64,000 nt of DNA from Fulvimonas sp. R45. Lineage in GTDB: Bacteria > Pseudomonadota > Gammaproteobacteria > Xanthomonadales > Rhodanobacteraceae. Location: NCBI RefSeq assembly GCF_030504985.1, contig NZ_JASERU010000003.1, positions 1 to 64,000 of the forward strand. Reading direction: 5' to 3'. A program made the translations under genes and the position numbers. Under the pieces are notes generated by a model, which made no database searches, was not told the origin of the DNA, and saw nothing but the letters and a program-made list of their open reading frames with translations. Positions 53,335-62,786 of this stretch are shown piece by piece; position 1 is the first letter of the stretch; the number at the start of each line of letters is the position of its first letter.

Positions 53335-53428
53335 GACACGACTCCGCAACAGCGCGGCTTTCGCCGCAGTCCCCGCAGCATAGTCCCATGCGCCGCGCGG
53401 TTCGACTGCCGCGCGACGCCATGCACGG

Positions 53429-53992
53429 TTACTTCACGCGCGCGTAATCCAGCTTGACCGTCAGCACCTCGCGACCCGCGTGGCGCTCGTAGTACGCGTA
53501 GCTGAAATGGTCGGCGTCGGCGACCTGCAGCACCTCGCGCACCGGCACGCCGGATCCGTGCGCGCCGGGCACCGCACCGAGGAAGGTGCAGGCACGGCCG
53601 GCCGGGTCGCAATCGCCGTGGGCGATCACCACGCCACCGAAATTCACGTCCATCCACAGGCTGTCGTAACGGTGGGCCGCCGCGTCGTAGCCCAGGTAGC
53701 CCAGGCCGTGGAAGGGCTTGGCCGAATCGATCCACACCTCCTGCCGCAGGTGGCGCCCTTCGAGCACGCGGGTGAACACGGCCGTGCCGGTATCGACGGC
53801 CGGAGCCCTGGCCGGATCGGTCCAGAAGGACTGGCGCACGTTCCAGCGCCCCGCCAGCCAGTCGAGGCGCTGCGCCGGCGCGGCGTGCCCGCCGGCCGGC
53901 GCCGGACCGGTTTTCGTGATGGCCGCCCCTGCGCATGCGAAGGCGCCGGCGGTCAGGACAAGGGCGAGGGACAACAGGCGACGCTGGCGCAT
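53429..53992 (-). CDS. DUF1579-like exported protein
   Basis: A 187-residue protein with an N-terminal signal or lipobox-like segment (MRQRRLLSLALVLTAGAFACAGA). The body is a beta-barrel-like DUF1579 domain: QRLDWLAGRWNVRQSFWTDP, GHLRQEVWIDS-like block and YGYDAAAHRYDSLWMDVNFGGVV. The role is unknown. It is 68 bp downstream of the XRE regulator gene on the same strand. Confidence 0.8.
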   Translation of the reverse strand: MRQRRLLSLALVLTAGAFACAGAAITKTGPAPAGGHAAPAQRLDWLAGRWNVRQSFWTDPARAPAVDTGTAVFTRVLEGRHLRQEVWIDSAKPFHGLGYLGYDAAAHRYDSLWMDVNFGGVVIAHGDCDPAGRACTFLGAVPGAHGSGVPVREVLQVADADHFSYAYYERHAGREVLTVKLDYARVK

Positions 53993-54060
53993 GGGGTGTT
54001 CCTGCGATGGGGAGGCGCCAGCGTGCGCGAAGGCACGCCATGCGTCCATGACCTCGCAGG

Positions 54061-54891
54061 TCATGCCGTCGCGGCGGCGTTTTCCTCTCGCGCCAGCCGG
54101 GCGCACACCGCCGCGGTGTGCGCATCGGCGGGAAACGCGCACTCGATGCGCAGTTCCTGCAGCGTCACGTCGTGCGGCATCGAGAAGGTGGTGATGGTCT
54201 CGAAGAAGCGCAGCCCGCCGGCGCGGCTGCGGAATTCCAGCGTGAGCACGGGCGCGGGCGCTTCGCCGTCGTGCGGACTGCCGAGCGCGGGCACGTCCGG
54301 GTAGCGCGCGATGTCCGCCAGCAGGCGGCGCGGCACGGGATCGGTGGGCGCGGCGGCCACCTGCGCATGCAGGTGATGCAGGAACTTCTCCGCCACCGCC
54401 GACCAGTTGACGATCACCGGACGGAAATCCCGCGGGTCGAACACCTGGTGCAACAGGTTGGCATGGCGACTTTCGCGGCCGTCCATCAGCAGCCGGTTCA
54501 CGCGCGTCGCGGAGCCGTTGGCGGCCAGCACGTTCCATGCGCGGTCGAGCACGAAGGCGGGATACGGCTCCTGGTGCGCCAGGATCAGTTCCACCGCCTG
54601 GCGCATGCGCTCCAGCGCGGGCGCGGTCCAGTCGTGCTCGGCGTATTCCGGCGCATAGCCCGCGGCCAGCAGCAATGCGTTGCGCGCGCGCAGCGGCATG
54701 TCGAGCGCGGCGGCGATGCGGCCCAGCGCCTCGCGGCTGGGCCGGGCCTTGCCGGTCTCGACGCAGCTGAGGTGGCGGGTGGACATCTCCGCCGCCAGCG
54801 CCAGGTCGAGCTGGCTCTGGCGGCGCAGCGTGCGCCATTCGCGCAGCAGCCGGCCGAGCGGCGAAGGCGGACGTGCAGACGTATCAACCAT
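54061..54891 (-). CDS. XRE regulator with MmyB-like ligand-binding domain
   Basis: A 276-residue regulator: N-terminal HTH (RRQSQLDLALAAEMSTRHLSCVETGKARPSRE) and a C-terminal MmyB-like domain (LDRAWNVLAANGSATRVNRLLMDG, DFRPVIVNWSAVAEKFLHHLH). Such regulators bind small molecules, often fatty acids or signals from actinomycete-like antibiotic genes; the target is unknown. It may control the DUF1579 gene just downstream. A family C repeat separates it from the M61 peptidase gene. Confidence 0.87.
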   Translation of the reverse strand: MVDTSARPPSPLGRLLREWRTLRRQSQLDLALAAEMSTRHLSCVETGKARPSREALGRIAAALDMPLRARNALLLAAGYAPEYAEHDWTAPALERMRQAVELILAHQEPYPAFVLDRAWNVLAANGSATRVNRLLMDGRESRHANLLHQVFDPRDFRPVIVNWSAVAEKFLHHLHAQVAAAPTDPVPRRLLADIARYPDVPALGSPHDGEAPAPVLTLEFRSRAGGLRFFETITTFSMPHDVTLQELRIECAFPADAHTAAVCARLAREENAAATA

Positions 54892-54916
54892 GAGGAAACC
54901 CCGGGCAACCCACGTG

Positions 54917-55046
54917 CTCTTCTCCCTCTCCCCTCTGGGGAGAGGGCCGGGACGAGGGGCCAACCTCGCGGCAAGCCCGCCTTTGGAGACACTCCCGCGA
55001 GCACCCGCCCCTCACCTCGATCCTCTCCCCAAAGGGGAGAGGAAGC
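54917..55046. repeat. Palindromic repeat, family C
   Basis: CTCTCCCCTCTGGGGAGAGG with GGCCGGGACGAGGGGC on the left and CCCCTCACCTCGATCCTCTCC then CCAAAGGGGAGAGG on the right form two nested hairpins. Short related blocks occur inside the family B composites at 22.7 and 61.3 kb. It follows the M61 gene directly and may end its transcript. Confidence 0.75.
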
Positions 55047-55053
55047 GAGAGCG

Positions 55054-56988
55054 CTACTTCCGCGCCGCGATGATCTGGTCGAGGTAGTCCGGCGTACCCG
55101 CGATGCGCTCCAGGTGCGGGTATTTCGGGCCGCCGTGGTAGTCCACCGGCACGGTCTGCACCTGGCCCTGGTACTTCAGCAGCAATGTGATCGGCGCACC
55201 GCCGCCCTTGGCCGCCGCGATCGCCTCCTTCAGCACGTCGCGCGAATAGGCCTGCCCGTTCACCGCCACCACGGTAGCGCCGGTGCTGACCCCCGCCTTG
55301 AAGGCGGGGCCGCCCCAGCGCACGTCGTTGATCTCACCGCTCTTGGTCAAAGTGAGCCCGATCGACCAAGCGAAGTTGTACATGTGGCGCGAGGATTCCG
55401 GCCGGCTGTCGTACTGCTTCTCGTACTCGCTGGGCTGGTCGGTGTAGACCAGCTTCCAGCCCGAGGCGGCGAGGCCGTCCAGCAGCGGCGGGTCCAGCGC
55501 GTCGGCGCGGGCACGCAGGAAGCCGGCCCAGTCGTACTTCGCCACGCCGTCCAGCGCGGCGACGACGTCGTCGAAGGCGTAGGGCCTGGTGACGAAGCTG
55601 CCATCGTCGACGCCGAAGAAAGCCTGCGCGAAATCGTCCAGCGATTTCCTGCCGTGGGTGAGCTGGCGCAGCTTGGCGTCCACCGACAGCCACAGCATCT
55701 GGCCGCCCGAGTAGTAGTCCTCGCTCATCTGCCAGCTGCGGTACGGCAGCGCCGAGCGGTGCGCCGCGGTGGCGTCGTTGGTGGTGTCCTCCAGCGTGCG
55801 CCACTGGAAGCCGGGGCGGTTGCGGTCGTAGTTGGCTGCCACCATCGCCAGCGCGTCGCGGAACTGCGCGGGCGTCCACAGGCCGGCGCGCGCGGTGAGC
55901 ACGAAGCCCCAGTACTGCGTCTGGCCCTCGTACACCCACAGCAGCGAGTCGCCCATCGGCACGTTGAAGTTGGGCGTCCACAGGTCCGCCGGGCGGCGGA
56001 ACTTGCCGTTCCACGAGTGCACGTATTCGTGCGCCAGCAGGTCGCGGTTGGGCGCGTTGGAAGCCCAGGCGGTGAAGTAGTCGGCACCCATGCCGTCCTC
56101 GCTGGACTGGTGGTGCTCCAGGCCGTTGCCGGCCAGTTCGTCGGAGAGCGAGAACAGGAAGTCGTAGTGGTCGTAGTGGTGCGAGCCGAACAGCTTCGCC
56201 GCCTGGGCCACCAGCGCGCGGTGTTCCTTCAACTGGTCGGGCGTCATCTCCAGGTACTTCGGCGCGTCGGCCACCACGTCCAGGTGCACCGGGGCCTGGC
56301 CGCCGGGGTTGAGGTCCACGCGCTTGAAATACTTGCCCGCGTACATCGGCGAATCGACCAGGGTGTTGTAGGTCACCGGCTTGAAGGTGGTGGTGGCGCC
56401 GGACTGCGAAGCCGTCTCGAGCGCGGTGCCGAACTGCCAGCCCTGCGGCAGCGTCACGTCGGGTGCGAAGGTGATGTCGCGGGTGTAGTGGCCGGCGGGA
56501 TACAGCGACATCTTGTCCCATTCCAGCATCAGCATGCGGTCGGTCATCTCGTAGCCGCCGCGGCGGGGCGAGAGGTACTGGAAGTCGGCATCGAGGCTGG
56601 ACACGCCCTGCGGCACGTCGAGGTGGAACGCGTAGACGTCGTACTTGTCGCGCGTCCACGCGACCGGCTTGCCGTTCGCGCTGAGCTTCAGCCCGGCCAG
56701 CATGGCGATCGGGCCGCTGGGCGAATGGTTGCCGGGGATCCACTCCGGGTACAGCAGGGTCAGCTTGCCCGCCTGCACCGGGATCGTCTCGTGCACGCGG
56801 AAGATGCCCTGCCGCGTATCGCTGGCATCGACGTGGATGGCGATGGTGCCGGGGTACGGCGTGTCCTGCGGCGCCGGCACCCGGGTGCTGCGCGATACCT
56901 GCGCACCGGCCGTGCCGGCGGCGAGCGCCAGCGACAAGGCCAGGGCAAGCCGCGTGGCGACCGGTCGGGCGAGCGTGGTGATGGACAT
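55054..56988 (-). CDS. Exported M61 family metallopeptidase (glycyl aminopeptidase type)
   Basis: A 644-residue exported peptidase with a signal (about 1-29). The zinc motif HEYVH is at 320-324; the family fragment [16 protein letters not shown] follows. A PDZ domain occupies about 535-630 ([20 protein letters not shown]). M61 enzymes release N-terminal Gly or Ala from peptides in the periplasm. Length is normal and all motifs are present. It is divergent from pyrC. Confidence 0.92.
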   Translation of the reverse strand: MSITTLARPVATRLALALSLALAAGTAGAQVSRSTRVPAPQDTPYPGTIAIHVDASDTRQGIFRVHETIPVQAGKLTLLYPEWIPGNHSPSGPIAMLAGLKLSANGKPVAWTRDKYDVYAFHLDVPQGVSSLDADFQYLSPRRGGYEMTDRMLMLEWDKMSLYPAGHYTRDITFAPDVTLPQGWQFGTALETASQSGATTTFKPVTYNTLVDSPMYAGKYFKRVDLNPGGQAPVHLDVVADAPKYLEMTPDQLKEHRALVAQAAKLFGSHHYDHYDFLFSLSDELAGNGLEHHQSSEDGMGADYFTAWASNAPNRDLLAHEYVHSWNGKFRRPADLWTPNFNVPMGDSLLWVYEGQTQYWGFVLTARAGLWTPAQFRDALAMVAANYDRNRPGFQWRTLEDTTNDATAAHRSALPYRSWQMSEDYYSGGQMLWLSVDAKLRQLTHGRKSLDDFAQAFFGVDDGSFVTRPYAFDDVVAALDGVAKYDWAGFLRARADALDPPLLDGLAASGWKLVYTDQPSEYEKQYDSRPESSRHMYNFAWSIGLTLTKSGEINDVRWGGPAFKAGVSTGATVVAVNGQAYSRDVLKEAIAAAKGGGAPITLLLKYQGQVQTVPVDYHGGPKYPHLERIAGTPDYLDQIIAARK

Positions 56989-57200
56989 GGCGGACTCCGC
57001 AGCGGATGGAATCCGCCCAACTTAACACCGCACCGCGGCGCGCGAGGGGTGACTTTCGTCACCCCCGTCGCGTCGTCGCGGATACGCCCGAATGCAGGCC
57101 CATCGGCCGATCCGATACCATTTGCGCACCCATCAGGCGGCCCGCGCCTGCCGCATGCGCCGTCGCCCGCCTTCCCTTCCGCCCACGGAACCGCATCGCC

Positions 57201-58244
57201 ATGACGTCTTCGCGCCTCGAGATCACCCGCCCCGACGACTGGCACCTGCACCTGCGCGACGGCGCCGCGCTGGGTTCGGTGGTGGCCGACACCGCGCGGC
57301 AGTTCGGCCGCGCCATCGTGATGCCGAACCTCAAGCCGCCGGTGGCCACGCTGGTCCAGGCCGAGGCGTACCGCGGGCGCATCCTCGCCGGCCTGCCGGT
57401 GGACACGCGCTTCCAGCCGCTGATGACGCTGTACCTCACCGAGGCCACCACGCCCGACGAGATCGCCCGCGCCAAGGCCAGCGGCATCGTGTTCGCGGTG
57501 AAGTACTACCCCGCCGGCGCCACCACCAACTCGCAGGCCGGCGTGCGCGACCTGGCCCACGTCTACCCCGTGCTGGAGGCGATGGAACGGCACGGCCTGC
57601 CGCTGCTGATGCACGGCGAGGTCACCGACCCGGCGGTGGACATCTTCGACCGCGAGCATGCGTTCATCGAGCGCCACCTGATCCCGCTGCGCGCCCGTTT
57701 CCCGCAGCTGCGCATGGTGCTGGAACACATCACCACCCGCGCCGCGGTGGAGTTCATCCGCGAAGCGCCGGCCCACGTCGGCGCCACCATCACCGCGCAC
57801 CACCTGCTGCTCAACCGCAACGCGATCTTCGCCGGCGGCGTCCGCCCGCACCATTACTGCCTGCCGGTGCTGAAGCGCGAGACGCACCGCCAGGCGCTGC
57901 TGGAGGCGGCCACCGGCGGCGACCCGCACTTCTTCCTCGGCACCGACAGCGCGCCGCATGCGCGCGAGGCGAAGGAAGCCGCCTGCGGCTGCGCCGGCAT
58001 CTACACCGCGCACGCCGCCATCGAGCTGTACGCCGAGGCCTTCGAACAGGCCGGCCGGCTGGACCGGCTGGAAGCCTTCGCCAGCTTCCACGGCGCGGAC
58101 TTCTACGGCCTTCCGCGCAACCGCGACCGGATCACGCTGGTGCGCACGCCCTGGACCGTGCCCGAATCCCTGCCCTTCGCCGACAGCACCTGCATCCCGT
58201 TCCGCGCCGGCGAAAGCATCGCGTGGTCGATCGCGGGCGGATAG
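57201..58244 (+). CDS. pyrC: Dihydroorotase
   Basis: A 347-residue class II dihydroorotase of pyrimidine synthesis, cyclising carbamoyl aspartate. The zinc-binding H15-x-H17 (DDWHLHLRD), the carboxylated Lys101 ([14 protein letters not shown]), the MHGEV and HITT motifs and LGTDSAPH are all intact. ATG 57201 matches the usual start. Single gene; other pyr genes are not in the window. Confidence 0.94.
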   Translation: MTSSRLEITRPDDWHLHLRDGAALGSVVADTARQFGRAIVMPNLKPPVATLVQAEAYRGRILAGLPVDTRFQPLMTLYLTEATTPDEIARAKASGIVFAVKYYPAGATTNSQAGVRDLAHVYPVLEAMERHGLPLLMHGEVTDPAVDIFDREHAFIERHLIPLRARFPQLRMVLEHITTRAAVEFIREAPAHVGATITAHHLLLNRNAIFAGGVRPHHYCLPVLKRETHRQALLEAATGGDPHFFLGTDSAPHAREAKEAACGCAGIYTAHAAIELYAEAFEQAGRLDRLEAFASFHGADFYGLPRNRDRITLVRTPWTVPESLPFADSTCIPFRAGESIAWSIAGG

Positions 58245-58592
58245 CACGCGCGTCTTTAGAGCCTCCAGGTACGGCCTTAAAGGATGAAGGCCGGGCCGCT
58301 TGCACGAAAGCATGGCGAGAAGACGACTTCATTCCGGGCGGTGACAGCCTAGCCAGCTCGTCATCCCGGCGCAGGCCGGAGGCGCTTTTCAACAGACGAA
58401 GGTCTTCATCCAGTAACGACCACGCTCACTCAAGCCGCACGGCGACTGGATTCCGGCCTGCGCCGGAATGACGAGCCAGAGCCGGTGCCGGCACATGTCA
58501 TGCACAGCCACGAGTATTCGAAATCTTCTGGACAGAAGTGTGCTTTCGCAGGATGACGCTTCGCAGGCAGGTCCGGCGATTTTGAATAGGCC
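58245..58592. repeat. 348-bp gap with family A remnant and family B copy 5
   Basis: 58356-58476 is a family B unit (arms GCTCGTCATCCCGGCGCAGG, with GGAGGCGCTTTTCAACAGAC inside). It is bracketed by degenerate family A ends: TTTAGAGCCTCC near 58253 and ATTTTGAATAGGCCCTAA near 58579. The right end supplies the TAG stop of thpR. I see no gene. Confidence 0.75.
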
Positions 58593-59177
58593 CTAACGCA
58601 CGCCGAGGCGTCGGCCGGCCAGCCGGATATGCCGCGTCCGCCCCAGCAGGCTGTGCACCAGCAGCACCTCGCCCGCCGGCCACTCGACCGGCGCGATCGC
58701 CTCGAACGGCATCGTCGCCTTGCCGTAGGCCACGGTCATGTGCGGTACGAAGGAACCGCCCGTGCAGCGGTTCAGTCCGCAGCTGCGCAGGCGATCGGCG
58801 AGTTGCGCATGCAAGGCATGCAGGGCCGCGTTGCCCGCTTCCGCGGCGAACACCAGCGGACTCCTGGCACGCCGGTTGCCGAAGCTGCCGACGCGGTCGA
58901 AGCGGATCGCGAACGGCTCGGCCTTCACTCCCGCGAGCGCCCCGGCGGCGCGATCCGCCAGCCCGGGCGGCAGGCCGGCGTAATCGCCGAGGTGGAACAG
59001 CGTGACGTGCAGGCGCATGGCCTCCACCGCGCCGGCGCCCAGCCGGTGCCGGGCCAGGAAGTCGCCGGCCAGCGCCGCCAGCCGCGCGGCGTGCGGCGGG
59101 TCGGGGAACACGGCGAGGAACAGCCGGTCGGTGGGCTGTGCCGGTTCGAGGCCGGGCAGCGATCCCTGGTTGGACAT
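58593..59177 (-). CDS. thpR: RNA 2',3'-cyclic phosphodiesterase
   Basis: A 194-residue 2H phosphoesterase with the two HxT motifs: H57-V-T59 in RLHVTLFHLG and H146-M-T148 in FVPHMTVAYG. It opens 2',3'-cyclic phosphate ends of RNA; it was formerly called 2'-5' RNA ligase. The stop codon TAG lies in the edge of a family A repeat. It is 49 bp downstream of the marR gene on the same strand. Confidence 0.9.
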   Translation of the reverse strand: MSNQGSLPGLEPAQPTDRLFLAVFPDPPHAARLAALAGDFLARHRLGAGAVEAMRLHVTLFHLGDYAGLPPGLADRAAGALAGVKAEPFAIRFDRVGSFGNRRARSPLVFAAEAGNAALHALHAQLADRLRSCGLNRCTGGSFVPHMTVAYGKATMPFEAIAPVEWPAGEVLLVHSLLGRTRHIRLAGRRLGVR

Positions 59178-59226
59178 GGATGTTTCCTAATGGCGGAAGT
59201 GCCCCGCAGGCACGACGACGGTGCGG

Positions 59227-59733
59227 CTACCCGCGCGCCTTCTCCACGGCATCCGCCGACACCTGCGCCTCGAGGCCGCAGGCGAATCGTTGCAGCAGGC
59301 CCACCAGCGTGTCGACCTCCGACTCGCTCCAGTCGGCGAACAGCGCGCGGGCCATGCGTTCGCGCGCCGCGTCCAGCGCATCCGTCATCGCCTTGCCCTT
59401 GCGCGTGACGACGACCGCCCGCACGCGGGCGTCGTGTCCATCCGCGCGCCGCTCGACCAGGCCCTGGCGCTCCAGCCGGCCCACCTGGCGGCTGACCGTG
59501 GTGTAGTCCCGCCCGCCCCGGTTGGCCAGCTCGACGATGCCGATCGGCCCGAACCGCTCGACCATCACCAGCAGCGGAAACAGCGCCCCGTCCAGCGCGA
59601 TGCCGGCCTCGCGGACCAGGCGCTCGTCCACGTCCGGCCGGTTCATCACGCTGGCCATGCGGATCAGCGCATCGTGCAGCGCGCGGATGCGCGGCGATAT
59701 ATGTGCATGTTGCACATTTTTCTTCGTGGCCAT
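59227..59733 (-). CDS. MarR family transcriptional regulator
   Basis: A 168-residue winged-helix regulator: GPIGIVELANRGGRDYTTVSRQVGRLERQGLVERR holds the recognition helix, followed by the wing ADGHDARVRAVVVTRKG. It is divergent from a FAD monooxygenase gene; the two 17-bp dyads at 59701 and 59749 (14 of 17 bases alike) are likely its operators, one inside its own first codons. It probably responds to the monooxygenase's aromatic substrate. Confidence 0.9.
   Translation of the reverse strand: MATKKNVQHAHISPRIRALHDALIRMASVMNRPDVDERLVREAGIALDGALFPLLVMVERFGPIGIVELANRGGRDYTTVSRQVGRLERQGLVERRADGHDARVRAVVVTRKGKAMTDALDAARERMARALFADWSESEVDTLVGLLQRFACGLEAQVSADAVEKARG
59701..59717. promoter_or_regulatory. 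MarR operator 1
   Basis: ATGTGCATGTTGCACAT is a perfect palindrome around TGT with 7-bp arms. It overlaps codons about 6-11 of the marR gene, so binding would block marR elongation or act as a distant site for the monooxygenase promoter. Confidence 0.68.
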
Positions 59734-59748
59734 ACGATGCCCTCCAAT

Positions 59749-59765
59749 ACGTGCATTTTACACAT
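59749..59765. promoter_or_regulatory. MarR operator 2
   Basis: ACGTGCATTTTACACAT matches operator 1 at 14 of 17 bases and starts 48 bp from it. It ends 14 bp before the monooxygenase start codon, next to GGAGG, where a bound regulator would block expression. Confidence 0.65.
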
Positions 59766-59779
59766 AAATGGAGGACCCC

Positions 59780-61288
59780 ATGAATGCCACGAACGTCGAT
59801 GTCCTGATCTGCGGTGCCGGCGCGGCCGGCCTCACCCTCGCCATCGACCTGGCGCGCCGCGGCGTCGCCTTCCGGCTGGTCGAAAAGCGCGACACACCCT
59901 TCCACGGCTCGCGCGGCAAGGGCCTCCAGCCCAGGACGCTGGAGGTGTTCGAGGACCTGGGCCTGCTCGACCGCATCCGCGCTTTCGGCGGCCCCTACCC
60001 GCCGCAGCGCGCGCACCGCGCCGACGGCGGCCACGTCGATTCGCCCACGGTCGAGGAAGCAGCCGCCACGCCGGCCGAACCTCATGCGCTGCCCTGGATG
60101 GTGCCGCAGTTCGTCACCGAACGGATCATGCGCGAGCGCCTCGATGGGCTGGGCCGGCACCCGCAGTTCGGCTGCGAGCTCGTGGCCCTGCAGCAGGACG
60201 CCGATGGCGTGATGGCGTCGCTCGCCGGCCCCGACGGTCCGGAGACCGTGCGCGCGCGCTACCTCGTCGGCGCCGACGGCGGACGCAGCTTCGTGCGGCA
60301 GGCGCTCGGCATCGGCTTCCCGGGCACGACGCTGGGCGTGCGCGGCCTGGTCGCCGACGTGCACCTGGCCGGCCTGGACCGCGACGCCTGGCACCGCTTC
60401 GGCGAGGGCTCGATGCAACGACAGATCGGCTTCTGCCCGCTGGCCGGCACGGAACTGTTCCAGATCCAGGCGGCGGTGCCGCTCGAGGGCGAGATCGACC
60501 TGTCGCGCGAAGGCCTGCAGGCCATGGTTGCCGAACGGACCGGACGCGAGGACATCCGCATCGACGCGGTGGCCTGGGCTTCCGCCTTCCGCATGAACGC
60601 CCGGCTCGCCGACCGCTACCGGGCCGGCCGTGTGCTGCTGGCGGGCGACGCCGCGCACACGCATCCGCCGACCGGCGGCCAGGGCCTGAACACCAGCGTG
60701 CAGGACGCCTACAACCTGGGCTGGAAACTCGCCGCCGTGCTGGCCGGCGCGCCGGACGCCCTGCTCGACAGCTACGAGGCGGAACGACGCCCCGTCGCCG
60801 AAAGCGTGCTCGGCCTGTCGACCCGGCTGCTCGACGCCGCCCGGCAAGGCGACAACCGCCGCGGCCGCGAGGCGCGCCAGCTCGACCTGGGCTATCCGGG
60901 CTCGCCGCTCGCCCTGGAAGACCCGGCGCGGACGCATGGCCTGCGGGCCGGCGACCGCGCACCCGATGCGCCGATCCATCGCGCCACGGGCGCGCCGACC
61001 CGGCTGTTCGAGTTGTTCAAGGGGCCGCACTGGACCCTGCTGGGCCGTGACGTCGACCGCACCACGGTGCCGCCGCACCCGCAACTGCGCGTGCATGCCT
61101 TCGGCGCACACGGCGACGTGGTGGACACGCACGGCCACGTCCGTGATGCCTATGCGATGAAACCGGGCGACTGGGTGCTCGTGCGCCCGGATGGATACCT
61201 CGGCGCCTTCGTCGCCGGTGATCGGTGCGAAGCCCTGCATGCCCAGCTTCGCCTCGTCGGCATCGACGTAGGTGGCTGCCCCGTGTAG
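59780..61288 (+). CDS. FAD-dependent monooxygenase (PheA/TfdB type)
   Basis: A 502-residue flavoprotein hydroxylase. The FAD motif GAGAAGLTLAIDLARRGV, the DG motif VGADGGRSFVRQALG and GDAAHTHPPTGGQGLNTSVQDAYNLGWKLAAVL are complete. A C-terminal thioredoxin-like domain (about 390-500) is present as in phenol or polyketide hydroxylases. The start at ATG 59780 follows GGAGG. It is controlled by the adjacent MarR regulator and likely oxidises an aromatic compound. Confidence 0.92.
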   Translation: MNATNVDVLICGAGAAGLTLAIDLARRGVAFRLVEKRDTPFHGSRGKGLQPRTLEVFEDLGLLDRIRAFGGPYPPQRAHRADGGHVDSPTVEEAAATPAEPHALPWMVPQFVTERIMRERLDGLGRHPQFGCELVALQQDADGVMASLAGPDGPETVRARYLVGADGGRSFVRQALGIGFPGTTLGVRGLVADVHLAGLDRDAWHRFGEGSMQRQIGFCPLAGTELFQIQAAVPLEGEIDLSREGLQAMVAERTGREDIRIDAVAWASAFRMNARLADRYRAGRVLLAGDAAHTHPPTGGQGLNTSVQDAYNLGWKLAAVLAGAPDALLDSYEAERRPVAESVLGLSTRLLDAARQGDNRRGREARQLDLGYPGSPLALEDPARTHGLRAGDRAPDAPIHRATGAPTRLFELFKGPHWTLLGRDVDRTTVPPHPQLRVHAFGAHGDVVDTHGHVRDAYAMKPGDWVLVRPDGYLGAFVAGDRCEALHAQLRLVGIDVGGCPV

Positions 61289-61755
61289 CACACGCCACAC
61301 CACGCTTTCGCTTGTCATGCCTTTGCTCGTCATACCGGCGCAGGCCCATGGCTGTCCGGAATATCTCCTGCCGCTGGATGAGCTCCTCCCCCTGCTTGCA
61401 GGGGGAGGTTGGGAGGGGGGCACGCTTTGGCTTTCAAGCCAAAAGCCCCCCTCCCCAACCCTCCCCAACCCTCCCCTGCACAGTGTTTAGCCCGGACACA
61501 ACACAGGGGAGGGAGCTGCCCCGCTCCCCCTTCGAAGCAGACGGCCGTCTTGCCCGCACGCCTGTTTGCCCATCTTCGACGAAGCTCTTGACTGGCATCG
61601 ACACCTATTCCGGACAGCCGTGGGCCTGCGCCGGGATGACGAGCGAGTGCCGGGATGACGATACGGACGGCCCTCCGAACAGGCTCTGATATCCTTCCGC
61701 CCCGCACCGCTTCCCGTCACGCAGCGGCCTGCCCCACTTCAGGAGACGGCCCGCC
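61289..61755. repeat. 467-bp gap with composite family B copy 6 and a family A end
   Basis: 61325-61644 starts GCTCGTCATACCGGCGCAGG and ends GCCGGGATGACGAGC. The core repeats blocks of the copy at 22.7 kb (CTGCCGCTGGATGAGCTCCT, CTATTCCGGACAGC) and adds a CCCTCCCC-rich hairpin. A lone family A end GAACAGGCTCTGA lies at 61675-61687. I see no gene here. Confidence 0.75.
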
Positions 61756-62598
61756 GTGCCCCACGATCCCGGTCCCCTGTTCACCCACCCCGTCGCCGAG
61801 GCGCTGCTGGCCGCGCACGATGCCGGCGCGGCCGAATGGCGCGGCTCGCTGGACCTGGGGCGCTCGAACGTCACCGTTTTGCTGCAAGCGGAGGCCTGGC
61901 TGCACGACGGCCGGCGCTATCCCTACCCGCCCAGGCTGAAGGACCGCACGATCTACCACTGGGACGGCGAAACGTTCGCCCCCGTGTCGCGCTATTCCGG
62001 CGCGCTGATCAAGCTGGTACCCACCGCGTGGGGCGCGCCCACCTTCGAGATCGACGGCATCAAGATGCTGCCCACGTCGAAGGCATCGCCCGTCGCGGAC
62101 GCGCAGCGCAAGGTGGCGCTGGTGGAGCCGCGCGGCAAGGTGGTGCTCGACACCTGCGGCGGCCTGGGCTACTTCGCCGCCTGCTGCCTGGACGCCGGCG
62201 CGGCGCGCATCCATTCCTTCGAGAAGAACGCCGACGTGCTGTGGCTGCGCACGCTCAATCCGTGGTCGCCCGACCCCGACGCGCCCGCCAGCGACGGCCG
62301 CCTCGTTCTGGCGCACGCCGACGTGTCGCAGGCCATCGCGCAATTCGCCGACGCCTCGGTGGACGCGCTGCTGCACGATCCGCCGCGCTTCGGCATCGCC
62401 GGGGAACTGTACTCGCTGGACTTCTACCGCCAGCTCGCCCGCGTGCTGCGCCGCGGCGGCCGCCTGTTCCACTACACCGGCAGCCCCAACAAGCTCACCA
62501 GCGGCCGCGACGTGCCGCGCGAAGTGGCGAAGCGGCTGGAACAGGCCGGCTTCAAGGCGCAGCCGGCGCTGGACGGAGTGCTGGCGGTGCGGCGCTGA
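61756..62598 (+). CDS. SAM-dependent methyltransferase, COG2521-like
   Basis: A 280-residue methyltransferase-like protein resembling the archaeal COG2521 group. Motifs: VVLDTCGGLGYFAACCLDAGAARIHSFEKN (SAM-binding), then ALLHDPPRFGIAGELYSLDFYRQLARVLRRGGRLFHYTGSPNK. The N-terminal third is a separate beta-rich part (VTVLLQAEAWLHDGRRYPYPP). The substrate is not known; COG2521 is rare in bacteria. GTG 61756 has AGGAG ten bases upstream. Its stop TGA runs into a family A repeat. Confidence 0.82.
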   Translation: MPHDPGPLFTHPVAEALLAAHDAGAAEWRGSLDLGRSNVTVLLQAEAWLHDGRRYPYPPRLKDRTIYHWDGETFAPVSRYSGALIKLVPTAWGAPTFEIDGIKMLPTSKASPVADAQRKVALVEPRGKVVLDTCGGLGYFAACCLDAGAARIHSFEKNADVLWLRTLNPWSPDPDAPASDGRLVLAHADVSQAIAQFADASVDALLHDPPRFGIAGELYSLDFYRQLARVLRRGGRLFHYTGSPNKLTSGRDVPREVAKRLEQAGFKAQPALDGVLAVRR

Positions 62599-62690
62599 GA
62601 GCCTGTCCAAGATCTCCCCGTAACTCGCGTTGCCTTGGTCTGCGCGCAAACAGCCCGGCGCAAGCTGCCTGGAGATCGTGAACAGGCTCT
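62596..62690. repeat. Palindromic repeat, family A, copy 5
   Basis: It begins with the TGA stop of the methyltransferase and reads AGAGCCTGTCCAAGATCTCC, then CGTAACTCGCGTTGCCTTGG and the shared TCTGCGCGCAAACAGC, and ends GGAGATCGTGAACAGGCTCT. It is intermediate in size between copies 1 and 3 and shows the basic A layout most clearly. Confidence 0.85.
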
Positions 62691-62786
62691 GAGGGTTTGC
62701 GAGTCCTTCAAACGCCCGGCCTGCCGCAGGTGACCGATGAAGGTTCCACAGGACATGGAAGTCTCCGCCGGCTCCGGCGCCATACG

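Noticed and set aside
61289-61755. Short open frames in the repeat-rich gap
   Set aside because: They are translations of palindromic repeats (same peptide fragments appear at 22.7 kb) without ribosome sites.
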